DNA of 64,000 nt from Micromonospora chokoriensis (GTDB lineage Bacteria; Actinomycetota; Actinomycetes; Mycobacteriales; Micromonosporaceae), in the NCBI RefSeq assembly GCF_000718555.1, contig NZ_JOAN01000001.1, positions 434,001 to 498,000 of the forward strand, written 5' to 3'. Positions 1-7,860 of this stretch are shown in pieces. A program made the position numbers and the translations under genes. The notes beneath the pieces are model-generated. The model worked only from the letters and a program-made list of their open reading frames with translations, ran no database searches and was not told the DNA's origin. Numbering within the stretch: the stretch's first letter is position 1; the number at the start of each line of letters is the position of its first letter.

Positions 1-690
1 TTGCAGGCAGGCGCTCACTCGTACGGCGACGTGTTGGCCGACTTCGTCTCGGTGGAGTCCGTCGTGCAGGACGGGAAGGTGTCGCACTTCTGCATCACCG
101 ATCGCTTGGCGATGGCGCCACCCTTTCGGGAACGCGGGCTGTTGGTGCCAACACTGCTGCCGCGGGCGGAACGTGCCGCTCTGCTGGACCTGGCCACAGC
201 CGCGCTCAGTGCCCTCGGTGTCCGTTGGGGTGTCACCCATACCGAGATCAAGCTTACTCCTGGAGGACCCCGGGTCATCGAGGTCAACGGGCGGCTGGGC
301 GGCTGGGTTCCCGAACTGGTGCGCCGGGTCTCCAGCATGGATCCCGTTGCGATGGCAGTGGACGTCGCCATGGGGCGGCACGTCGACATCGGAGTCGATG
401 TCCGACACGACGATCTTTCTTCGACGCATGCCGCGGTTCTCCTGGTGCAGCCGCCCGAAGGACGGTTCCGTGTCGCCGAGATGGCCGACCCGAGCGTTCT
501 TCGGCAGCAGGCGGGCGTCTGGCAGGCCTGGAAGCGGGCCGCGCCAGGCGACATCGTCGACTCGCGCGCCGGCTCGTTGCAGGCCCTCTACGCGGCGTAC
601 ATCGAGGCAGACCGTGAGGCGATGAGCGGCCGGCTTCGGCAGGTCGAGCTTGTCGGGCGTAGCGCGGTCACCCTCCAGGCGCAGCAGTGA
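1..690 (+). CDS. ATP-grasp ligase, C-terminal part (cut by window edge)
   Basis: Only the last 229 residues are visible and the true start lies left of the window; the TTG at base 1 is a coincidence of the edge. The metal- and ATP-binding end of an ATP-grasp domain is recognisable around residues 80-105, with T-H-T-E-I-K followed by V-I-E-V-N-G-R-L-G-G. This layout is typical of peptide or amino-acid ligases of the carnosine synthase/BtrJ type, which activate a carboxylate as an acyl phosphate and join it to an amine or thiol. It is the first visible gene of the left plus-strand arm of the cluster. Its natural partners here would be the amino sugar or cyclitol, beta-alanine from PanD, or the carrier protein. 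The family is clear; the substrate is not. Confidence 0.8.
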   Translation: MQAGAHSYGDVLADFVSVESVVQDGKVSHFCITDRLAMAPPFRERGLLVPTLLPRAERAALLDLATAALSALGVRWGVTHTEIKLTPGGPRVIEVNGRLGGWVPELVRRVSSMDPVAMAVDVAMGRHVDIGVDVRHDDLSSTHAAVLLVQPPEGRFRVAEMADPSVLRQQAGVWQAWKRAAPGDIVDSRAGSLQALYAAYIEADREAMSGRLRQVELVGRSAVTLQAQQ

Positions 691-818
691 CCGGTGTCCC
701 CGCCCGTGCGGGGTGTCTGTGCCTGGCCCCAACGATCTGAAGAGACTGCCGCCGCCGCCGGCGCGCGGCGTCAGGTGCCTGGTTGTGGATAGCACAAGCG
801 ATCCGAAAGGGATCCACC

Positions 819-2114
819 ATGTTGGCTGTCACGTCTGAGCCGCTGTCCTGGAAGATGCTCCATCGCGTCGGGGTCGCTGCCCGGGAGCAGTCGGAGCACG
901 GAACTTTCAACCCGGACCAGGTCACGTATGTCGTTCGCGTCGATGGTCGCCTTGATCTCGACCGGCTCGCCACGGCCTGGACGCAACTCCAGAAGCGTCA
1001 TCCGGTCCTGGGTAGCCGACTGGACGTGGGAGCGGGCTTGTGGTGTCTCGAAGACCCGGTCGAGTGTTCACTGACCGTGTCCGTCCTGCCCGGGGCCGAA
1101 CGAAGCGCTGATGCCGCGCTGCACGAGATGACCGCCGCCGTGTTGCGGCCGTTTGACTTCACCCGGGGGCCGCTGCACCGCCTCCATGCCGTAGCGATTT
1201 CGGACGTGCAGTCGCTGGTAGGTGTGGCAGTGGACCACCTCATCAGTGATGCATGGAGCATTCAGGTCCTCTTCGCCGAGCTGTGGCAGCTATACGAGTC
1301 ACCCGATGCGGACTTGCCGGCGGTCGAGACAACCGCTCCCGAACTCGTCGCTCAGGAGCGGGCTTGGCTGGCCACCATCGAGGGGAACGAAGCACTTGAC
1401 CGGCAGGTCGAACGCCTCTCCTCCGTCGGGGCACAGCCCGCGGTCGTCTTTCCTGGGATGCGGCTGGACGCGGCGAGCCACGAACGGTCACACGGGGCTC
1501 GTTTCACACTGGGGCGTGAGGAGCTCGATCGCCTGCGCCAGTGCGGAATCCTGCGAGGGCTCGCATCCGGCACCGTTGCCCACGCCGCGCTCGCTGGTGC
1601 TCTGCACCTGTTGACCGGGCAGGAGCAGTTGGGCACCATCATGGCGCTCGCCCACCGGTCCCGCCGGTCATCGCATCGGACCCAGGGGTGGTTGGCGGAC
1701 AACGCGGTTGTCTTGACCCAGGCGGAGACTGTGAAGTCGGCCCGGTTCCTGGCGCATTTCGGCGATGCGGTCATCCAGGCGCTAGGGCAGTCGAAGCTGC
1801 CCCACATGGCGATCGTTGCCAGGGCGGACCCCGGCCTGGTCGGAGCTCCAACCCCCCAGCCGACGGCCGGATTCAACGGCGGCGTCGCGCTGAGTAGTCG
1901 GTTCCCCGTCCGGGACCCCAGCGGGCTCAAGTTGACCGAGATCGTGATTCCCGGCGGTTGGGGATACCGCGCAATCATGGCCCATGCCGCCGAATCGGAT
2001 GACGGACTGCAGATCAAGGTCTCCCTGAAGCAGCGCTGGTTCGAACCGTCCGCGGTCGACCTGCTGAGGGATCAGATGCGCGATCTGCTCGTGCACTGGT
2101 CCTCGACTGCGTGA
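819..2114 (+). CDS. Stand-alone condensation-domain protein (NRPS C-domain-like acyltransferase)
   Basis: The 431-residue product has the size and layout of a single NRPS condensation domain. The core HHxxxDG motif appears as D-H-L-I-S-D-A at residues 139-145, so the second, catalytic His and the structural Asp are kept and the first His is Asp. The N-terminal region with N-P-D-Q-V-T-Y and the RHPVLGSR-like stretch near residue 60 also fit the family. I chose ATG 819 over the TTG at 783 because GAAAGG lies at 805-810. Such free-standing proteins transfer an acyl or aminoacyl group from a carrier protein to an amine or hydroxyl. The only carrier in view is the ACP at 9077-9346, so I infer that it supplies the donor. 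The gene is followed 10 bases later by the aminotransferase pair. Confidence 0.8.
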   Translation: MLAVTSEPLSWKMLHRVGVAAREQSEHGTFNPDQVTYVVRVDGRLDLDRLATAWTQLQKRHPVLGSRLDVGAGLWCLEDPVECSLTVSVLPGAERSADAALHEMTAAVLRPFDFTRGPLHRLHAVAISDVQSLVGVAVDHLISDAWSIQVLFAELWQLYESPDADLPAVETTAPELVAQERAWLATIEGNEALDRQVERLSSVGAQPAVVFPGMRLDAASHERSHGARFTLGREELDRLRQCGILRGLASGTVAHAALAGALHLLTGQEQLGTIMALAHRSRRSSHRTQGWLADNAVVLTQAETVKSARFLAHFGDAVIQALGQSKLPHMAIVARADPGLVGAPTPQPTAGFNGGVALSSRFPVRDPSGLKLTEIVIPGGWGYRAIMAHAAESDDGLQIKVSLKQRWFEPSAVDLLRDQMRDLLVHWSSTA

Positions 2115-2124
2115 AAGGACAACG

Positions 2125-3273
2125 ATGGGCAGCGCGCTGAGCCCTAACTCGAGAATCCCCTATTTCGACGGACGGCTGTCGTTCGCGGCTGAGTGGGCTA
2201 CGTTGTCCGGCGAGATCGAGAGAGTCTTCGATCTCGGAAAATTCTCCGACAGTACGGTCACCCGAGAGCTCGAAGATGCCATCGCCGGATACACGGGAGC
2301 TCGCTTCGCGGTCGCCGTTGACAACTGCGTCGACGGAATTTACATCATGTTGCGAGCCGCCGGCGTAGGCAGAGACGACGAGGTCATCGTGCCGGCGCTT
2401 CATGGTCGAGACGCCGTGTTGGCTGTCGCCAGGGTCGGTGCCGTTCCCGTCGTCGTCGACGTCGAACCGGACTCGTACACGATCGCGGCTGAGGCAGCGC
2501 GTCGGGCGATCACCGAGCGTACTCGAGCGCTCCTCACAGCTCACTCGTTCTGCCAGCCGGCGGATCTGCGGAGTCTTCAGGAGATCTCGACCGAATCCGG
2601 CCTTCTACTCCTGGAGGTAGCCCCGGAAGGAATCGGTATGCGCTTCGGGGGCCGCCACGTCGGGTGCTCGGGAGCCGCCGGTGTCCTGGCTTTTCCGCCG
2701 GCTGGATTACTGGCAGCGCTGGGCCAGGCTGCGGTGATCGTCACGGACGACGCGGCATTGGCAGAGGAATTCGTCTTGCTGCGCCATCACGGCCGTTCAC
2801 CGGACGTGCCCGGGAGGAAGGCTGCTGTTTCCGGTTCTGCCGCCTGCTCAGGTCTTAACAGCAAGGTCGATGAGATTCAGGCTGCGGTGCTCCGAGCCCG
2901 CCTTCCCCGGCTAGCCGCCCTGGTCGAACGCCGTGCGGCGTTGGCAGCGAAATTCACCAGCGGCCTGGCCGGTGTAGCGCAGGTACGAACTCCCACGATC
3001 GTGCCGCGCACCGAACCAACGGTAGCCGTCTGGCAGCGGTACGTCATCGAAGTCGACGCTCGCGACGTCGTGGCTGCGGAACTGGCCGGCGTCGGCATCG
3101 AAACTGCCGCGCTGACGCTCTCTGCACCGGATGGACCAGCTCCAGACTGTCCGAACGCGGCGGCCGCCGCAGCCCGGGCGCTGGCGCTTCCGTTCTACCC
3201 CGATCTCTCCGACGAGCAGGTCGAGCACATCTGCCGGGAAATCGCACGCATCGTTGCAGAGAGGTTGACGTGA
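2125..3273 (+). CDS. Degenerate DegT/DnrJ/EryC1 aminotransferase (PLP lysine missing)
   Basis: The 382-residue protein keeps the fold of sugar aminotransferases, with H-S-F-C-Q-P-A-D at 140-147 and G-L-N-S-K-V-D-E-I-Q at 243-252. The cofactor site is lost. The lysine that normally forms the Schiff base (S-F-x-P-T-K-N) is Gly194 in A-F-P-P-A-G-L-L. The ring-nitrogen Asp of the E-D motif is Val165 in L-E-V-A-P-E. The phosphate-binding S-G-T is N-C-V at 67-69. It therefore should not bind PLP as an internal aldimine. The next gene overlaps it by four bases and encodes a paralogue with lysine and Asp intact, so a structural or trans-acting subunit is the likeliest role. The codon pattern is uninterrupted, which argues against a decaying pseudogene. 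RBS-like AAAGGAC lies just upstream of ATG 2125. Confidence 0.85.
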   Translation: MGSALSPNSRIPYFDGRLSFAAEWATLSGEIERVFDLGKFSDSTVTRELEDAIAGYTGARFAVAVDNCVDGIYIMLRAAGVGRDDEVIVPALHGRDAVLAVARVGAVPVVVDVEPDSYTIAAEAARRAITERTRALLTAHSFCQPADLRSLQEISTESGLLLLEVAPEGIGMRFGGRHVGCSGAAGVLAFPPAGLLAALGQAAVIVTDDAALAEEFVLLRHHGRSPDVPGRKAAVSGSAACSGLNSKVDEIQAAVLRARLPRLAALVERRAALAAKFTSGLAGVAQVRTPTIVPRTEPTVAVWQRYVIEVDARDVVAAELAGVGIETAALTLSAPDGPAPDCPNAAAAAARALALPFYPDLSDEQVEHICREIARIVAERLT

Positions 3274-4343
3274 AGAGCCTCCCATTCTTTCCACCCCGGC
3301 TGTTTGAGGACGATCGGCGCGCGATCCTCGACATCATCCGCGAGGTCGGTGCGGACCCCAGCCAGGAATTTGTCGCAGGTGCTGGTGCGGCCCGGCTTGA
3401 GGATGCGGTACGCGCGATCAACGGCGCACGGTATTCCTTCGCCTGTGGCAGTGGCTCGGCTGCCATTGCGGTGGCCCTCGGCGCCATGGGGGTAGGGCGG
3501 GGCGACGAGGTGATCGTCCCGGCGTTCGGTTGCCAGCCGGTGGTCGACTCAGTAGTCAACATCGGCGCGGTGCCGGTCTTCGCCGACGTGGAACCGCACA
3601 CATTCGTTCTTGATCCCGATGCCGCCGCGGCCGCCGTCGGACCCCGAACTAGTGCCTTGCTGCCGGCACACATGTTCTCGGTGATGGCGGACATGCCGGC
3701 GTTACGCAGCCTGGCGGAGGGTTGCGGCCTGAAGATCCTGGAGGACGCGGCCACCGCTCTGGGCGCGGAATTGAACGGTGTACCGGCAGGCCGGTGGGGT
3801 GATGCTGCGGTGCTGTCGTTTTCCCAGTTCAAGCCCCTCGGAGGTATCGGCGAGGGGGGCCTGGTGCTGACCGATGATCCCGACATCGCGCGTACCCTCC
3901 CTGAGGCACACACCGTCGGGATGGACGAGATAGTCGCCCGCGTCGTGCTACTCCGACTTCCCCAGCTGGCGGCCCGCCTCGACCGCAAGATGGAGATCGC
4001 CGCTCGATACTCGGACGCTCTCCGGATCTTGGCGGACAAAGGACTTCTACAGTTGCCGCCGGAGGCTCCCCTCGGGCGGCGCTTTCACGTGTATGCAGTT
4101 CTGACGGAGGAGCGCGACCAGCTGCGCGAACACCTGCGCCTCAGAGGAGTGACGACGCACGTCTACTACCCGGTGCCCCTGCCCCGGCAGCCGGCGTTCA
4201 CCGTGTACGCGAAAGGGGCGTTTCCCCATGCGGAGGCTGTGGGACGCACCAACCTGGCGCTGCCCGTCTGGCCGGGCATGACCGATCGCGACGTCGAGTA
4301 CGTCGCGGACGCGGTACTCGACTACTTCGTCGGCCGCCATTGA
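3270..4343 (+). CDS. DegT/DnrJ/EryC1 family PLP aminotransferase, catalytic partner
   Basis: This 357-residue protein has the PLP lysine at 188 (S-F-S-Q-F-K-P-L-G-G) followed by G-E-G-G, the E-D pair at 158-159 and an S-G-S phosphate loop at 61-63. Compared with normal family members it is short. The segment that carries the G-x-N-x-R loop, which reaches into the neighbouring subunit, is collapsed to V-G-M-D-E-I-V near residues 216-222. The upstream gene has the opposite pattern, with the loop kept and the cofactor residues lost. The GTG start at 3270 overlaps the upstream TGA, so the two are translationally coupled, as expected for an obligate heterodimer. The substrate is probably a keto-sugar or keto-cyclitol; dehydrogenase activity is also possible in this fold. 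Confidence 0.85.
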   Translation: MKSLPFFPPRLFEDDRRAILDIIREVGADPSQEFVAGAGAARLEDAVRAINGARYSFACGSGSAAIAVALGAMGVGRGDEVIVPAFGCQPVVDSVVNIGAVPVFADVEPHTFVLDPDAAAAAVGPRTSALLPAHMFSVMADMPALRSLAEGCGLKILEDAATALGAELNGVPAGRWGDAAVLSFSQFKPLGGIGEGGLVLTDDPDIARTLPEAHTVGMDEIVARVVLLRLPQLAARLDRKMEIAARYSDALRILADKGLLQLPPEAPLGRRFHVYAVLTEERDQLREHLRLRGVTTHVYYPVPLPRQPAFTVYAKGAFPHAEAVGRTNLALPVWPGMTDRDVEYVADAVLDYFVGRH

Positions 4344-4345
4344 TA

Positions 4346-4413
4346 CTCAGGTCCATCGACGAAGCTGGACCGGTCCGCCTCCCGACCACCGTGCTTGGAT
4401 CGACGGACCTCAG
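4346..4413. terminator. Bidirectional hairpin between convergent operons
   Basis: Bases 4346-4359 pair with 4400-4413 at 12 of 14 positions, and a perfect 10-bp palindrome (GGACCGGTCC, 4367-4376) lies inside the loop. It separates the converging aminotransferase and SDR genes, which is the expected place for a shared terminator. No U-tract follows, as is usual in actinobacteria. Confidence 0.6.
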
Positions 4414-4418
4414 CCCCG

Positions 4419-5252
4419 CTACTTGATGGTCCAGCCGGCATCGACCGGAAGGGCAGCACCGGTGATATAGCGTGCCTCGTCGGAGGCGAGAAACAGCACC
4501 GCGTTCGACACGTCGCACGGCTCGATCCATGGCACCGGGAGCAGGTTCAGCGAGCGCATCGCATCGGCGTACTGCTCCGTGGTGGGGTTGTCGATGTCCG
4601 GCATGAAGAGCCGCATGTTCGCGGGGTTCTGCACCATCGGGGTGTTCGCTGCGGTCGGATGTACCGAGTTCACCCGGATCGAATGAGGCGCAAGCTCAAG
4701 AGCAAGCGTCCGCATCAGGCCCACAACACCGTGCTTTGCCGAAGCATAGTGCGCAAGCCCTACGTTGCCCTTCAGCCCCGCGGTGGAGCTGGTGAACACC
4801 AACGCCCCTCCCGCGGTGTTCTCAACGAGATGGGGAATCGCCGCGCGCGCGGTGTTCCAGGCCCCCGTTAGGTTGACATCGATCACGTCCTGCCACATCC
4901 GCTCGTCGATCTCCATTGCGGAGCCGTACGAGATGATGCCCGCGTTGGCCGAGACGATGTCGAGCCGTCCGAGTTCCGCCACCCCGTGGCCGACCGCCGC
5001 GCGCAGTGACCCGAAATCACGGACATCGACCTCTGCGGTGACCACCCGGCGGCCGAGCGCCTCCACCCGCTCCGCGGTCTCCTTGAGCTGGCCCGGGCCG
5101 GCCATTCGATAGGGAACCGACTCGACCTGCCCGCAGATATCCACCGCAATGATGTCGGCGCCCTCCTCGGCGAAGCGAATCGCCTGGTGCAGCCCGAGAC
5201 CTCGCGCCGCCCCGGTGACGAAGGCGACCTTTCCAGCGACCCTTCCGGCCAT
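4419..5252 (-). CDS. Mycofactocin-type short-chain dehydrogenase
   Basis: This 277-residue SDR has the nucleotide loop G-A-A-R-G-L-G-L near residue 14 and the catalytic Y-A-S-A-K. It matches the mycofactocin-associated carveol-dehydrogenase-like family in three details: the M-A-G-R-V-x-G-K-V-A-F start, the insertion after V-D-I-C, and the ending S-N-A-V-L-F-L-A-S-D-E-A-R-Y-I-T-G. Members of that family are known to hold NAD(H) tightly and to use mycofactocin as the external electron acceptor. ATG 5252 is preferred over the TTG at 5258. It begins two bases after the stop of the aminotransferase at 5255-6523, so the pair may act in sequence: oxidise an alcohol to a ketone, then aminate it. That order is inference. 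Confidence 0.88.
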   Translation of the reverse strand: MAGRVAGKVAFVTGAARGLGLHQAIRFAEEGADIIAVDICGQVESVPYRMAGPGQLKETAERVEALGRRVVTAEVDVRDFGSLRAAVGHGVAELGRLDIVSANAGIISYGSAMEIDERMWQDVIDVNLTGAWNTARAAIPHLVENTAGGALVFTSSTAGLKGNVGLAHYASAKHGVVGLMRTLALELAPHSIRVNSVHPTAANTPMVQNPANMRLFMPDIDNPTTEQYADAMRSLNLLPVPWIEPCDVSNAVLFLASDEARYITGAALPVDAGWTIK

Positions 5253-5254
5253 TG

Positions 5255-6523
5255 TCAATCCATCCTCATGACGGTCGGGATGTTCGCTAGGACCTTCCGC
5301 ACCGCCACGACGTAGAGGTCCATCAACTCAGGATCTTGAACATAAAGCGGATGCCGCATCGTGCCGAGACTGAAACTGGTGTCGCACAGCCGGGAGGCGA
5401 TCGGGAAATCGGACGGCTCCCAAGGGCGGAGTGGTTCCGCCTCGACTCGGGGATGCCATGCCTGCATGTGCCGTCGAAAAGCGGGTTGCGCAGGAATCGG
5501 CTGTGGCTGCCACACGAACGCCTCGACGCCTTCTGCGCTCAGGGCACGAACTATCCGGTCACGTAGCTCGCGGGGATCGCCATCGAAGCCCAGTTCTTCC
5601 GGCTGGACCCTCACCGAATACCGCCAGAATGAGCTTTCTCTGTCAGGAGCTATACGCGGCAGGTCGATGCCCGCCAACCCGGCCAGCCCCTTGGTCAGGC
5701 GGTCGGCATTTTCTCGGGCCCGCTCGTTGTACGAGTCGAGCCGACGCAGCTGGCTCCGCGCCAGCGCATAGGTCATCTCGTGGCCCCGGTAGTTCCAGCC
5801 GAGACCGTGAGACCAGTACTGGCGTGGTTGCCCCATGATCACGTCCTCGCCGTACAGCACCAATCGGCGGGCTGTCAGGGCCAGTACTTCATCGTCGGTG
5901 GTGAACAACCCACCTTCGCCGGCCGGCAGGTTCTTGGAGTGGTTCATGCTTGCTCCGGCGGCGTGCGCCAACCCGCCCGCTCGCCTGCCCCGGTACCGAG
6001 TGCCGTGAGCCTGGGAGCTGTCCTCGACGACGAGGACCCCGTTGCGGGCCGCGATCGCGTTGATCTCGTCCATGTCCGCCGGCTGGCCGTGAATGTGGAC
6101 CGCCATGATCGCTCGGGTGCTCCTCGTGATGAGACCCTCGAGCCGGGTGGCGTCCAGGTTGCCCGTCGCCTCGTCGACGTCGCAGAAGACCACCCTGGCA
6201 CCCTGCTGCGCAACGGCGAACGCGGACGCGACGAACGTGTAGGCCGGCACGATCACCTCGTGCTCAGGCCCGACCCCCGCCGCTGCCAGCGCCGCATGCA
6301 GCGCTGAGGTACCCGCGTTCGTCGCGACGCAATGCCGAACTCCTACGTACTGCGCGTACTCCTCCTCCAAGGACCGGATCTCGGGTGCGTTCGGCCCGGC
6401 TAGGACGCCACGATCGAGAACGCCGTCGATCGCCTGCCGGTCGGCGAGGGTGATCTCGGGCCATGGCCGGTGCAGGTGACCGGCGACTGCTGCGGTGCCA
6501 CCAGTCAAGGCCAGTTCCGACAT
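5255..6523 (-). CDS. DegT/DnrJ/EryC1 family aminotransferase, complete
   Basis: The 422-residue protein has every expected element of a PLP-dependent sugar or cyclitol aminotransferase. These are G-T-S-A-L at 71-75, V-V-E-D-S-S-Q-A-H-G around 165-174 with the ring-binding Asp168, the Schiff-base Lys197 in N-H-S-K-N-L-P-A-G-E-G-G, and a trans-acting N-Y-R-G-H-E-M segment. The length and the N-H-S-K-N-L motif are closer to glutamine-dependent cyclitol aminotransferases (StsC or BtrS types) than to nucleotide-sugar enzymes, though this is judged from memory. It lies 12 bases downstream of the MaoC-like gene and 2 bases upstream of the SDR. With a sugar-phosphate cyclase in the cluster, a keto-cyclitol substrate is the leading inference. 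Confidence 0.88.
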   Translation of the reverse strand: MSELALTGGTAAVAGHLHRPWPEITLADRQAIDGVLDRGVLAGPNAPEIRSLEEEYAQYVGVRHCVATNAGTSALHAALAAAGVGPEHEVIVPAYTFVASAFAVAQQGARVVFCDVDEATGNLDATRLEGLITRSTRAIMAVHIHGQPADMDEINAIAARNGVLVVEDSSQAHGTRYRGRRAGGLAHAAGASMNHSKNLPAGEGGLFTTDDEVLALTARRLVLYGEDVIMGQPRQYWSHGLGWNYRGHEMTYALARSQLRRLDSYNERARENADRLTKGLAGLAGIDLPRIAPDRESSFWRYSVRVQPEELGFDGDPRELRDRIVRALSAEGVEAFVWQPQPIPAQPAFRRHMQAWHPRVEAEPLRPWEPSDFPIASRLCDTSFSLGTMRHPLYVQDPELMDLYVVAVRKVLANIPTVMRMD

Positions 6524-6534
6524 GCGTTTCTCCC

Positions 6535-7860
6535 TCAGTACCAGCTGGATCGACGGTGTACGTCGAACGGCACGTAGTCGGGCAGATCAGCATGTGGAAC
6601 GGGAAGCTGCGGCCGACCGTGCTCGGCCGAGGGCAGGAAGACGGTGGCATAGCCGAGACAGTGCACCTCATCCCGCTGGTTCGTACCGACCAGCTCGATG
6701 GCGACGGCACCGTACCGCACAATGCGCCCTGACTGATCGGTCCTGTCTGCGACGTACTTGCGGATCACCTTCCCGGAGAAGACGACGGCGTCTCCGTAGA
6801 AGACAGGCATTCGCATCGAGGTGTACAAGCGATGGACAAACCCGTGGTCGCCGGCCCAGTTGGTGAGGAGACGAATGGGAAGTTGACTTCGTTGAATGCC
6901 GAAGTCGAACGGCATTGGTTCGCACCGGTAGGGGGCCAGGAAACGATCCTCGTGCTCGTCCTCCGGGGCGTACGGCCACCGCGTCACCGGATGGGTGCGG
7001 GCAAAATCCGGACTTTCCCTGGCGCGGAGGTAGCCGGGTCTGAAGGCGCGGACCGGCGGTGCCCCGTCGAAGCCGGCGTCGAGACCGTGGTCGAGTGCCG
7101 GATAGAGCAGCTCATCGAACATGCTGTACGGCGGCTGGGCTATGGACGGCAGTTCCTGGCCCTCGGTCACGCTTTCCCACAACAGCGGTTCACTGCCGCG
7201 TCGCGTCTCCGAGTCGAGACCAGCGAGAAGTTTGTCGACCTCAGCCGGCGTGTAGCGGTACGGCTCATGACGATAGAACAGGGGCTGACCCAGCTGATCG
7301 ACCGGCATGACACGGGTGTCCAGCATCTCTTTGACGGGCAGGTGCAGCAGACGCCCGTACGCCTTCGCCATGAGGCGCTCCGAGTTGTTCCAGTAGAACG
7401 TCTCGGAATGGTGTGAGATGGACGATGACTGCCGTCCCCGACTGGTCACCAGCTCACGTGGCTTCTTGGAGGACGTAAATCGCATACCAGGCCGAAGAAC
7501 GTCGTAGAACTCCCAGGCGACGCCCGACAGGAAATTGGCGACGGGGTAACCCCGCTCACGCTGTGCTCCGTGATCGCCAGGATAACGGACATGGATCAAT
7601 ACCGTGCCGGGCACCGTCTGGCTACCGAGCCAGGACCGGCGTGCGTACTCGGGATCGACGTAGAGCGGATTGTCATCGCCGATCGCGTGGGCATAGCGTC
7701 GTATCAGCTCCGGCGTGAGCATGAACAAGCTTGGAACCGGGGTCTCGTCTTGGTTCAGCGGCCCGGGGTGCGGCACCGGCCGATCTTCCGGGCTCTCCTT
7801 GTCCAGCAATTCCTCGCTGCGGGAGATGAACTCGGCGACGGCCTGCTCAAACGTCTGCAT
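6535..7860 (-). CDS. Double-hotdog MaoC-like dehydratase/hydratase, subunit 1
   Basis: This 441-residue protein has two hotdog halves. The first carries G-D-D-N-P-L-Y-V-D-P near residue 60, a variant of the hydratase-2 motif G-D-x-N-P-x-H in which the His is Tyr. The second carries N-W-A-G-D-H-G-F-V-H followed by a G-D turn. Proteins of this class add water to or remove it from acyl thioesters bound to CoA or carrier protein. The start codon overlaps the stop of the second MaoC-like gene (ATGA), so the two are made together and may form one complex. With the ACP upstream, a carrier-bound acyl substrate is likely. Whether it is a true dehydratase is uncertain because the classical His is missing in the N-terminal half. 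Confidence 0.78.
   Translation of the reverse strand: MQTFEQAVAEFISRSEELLDKESPEDRPVPHPGPLNQDETPVPSLFMLTPELIRRYAHAIGDDNPLYVDPEYARRSWLGSQTVPGTVLIHVRYPGDHGAQRERGYPVANFLSGVAWEFYDVLRPGMRFTSSKKPRELVTSRGRQSSSISHHSETFYWNNSERLMAKAYGRLLHLPVKEMLDTRVMPVDQLGQPLFYRHEPYRYTPAEVDKLLAGLDSETRRGSEPLLWESVTEGQELPSIAQPPYSMFDELLYPALDHGLDAGFDGAPPVRAFRPGYLRARESPDFARTHPVTRWPYAPEDEHEDRFLAPYRCEPMPFDFGIQRSQLPIRLLTNWAGDHGFVHRLYTSMRMPVFYGDAVVFSGKVIRKYVADRTDQSGRIVRYGAVAIELVGTNQRDEVHCLGYATVFLPSAEHGRPQLPVPHADLPDYVPFDVHRRSSWY

Noticed and set aside
1..690. TTG at base 1 as a true start codon
   Set aside because: The ATP-grasp domain is clearly incomplete at its N-terminus, so the gene continues to the left of the window.
2125..3273. 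Aminotransferase gene 1 as a decaying pseudogene
   Set aside because: The frame is intact, overlaps the next gene correctly and keeps selected loop motifs, so a living pseudo-enzyme is more likely.
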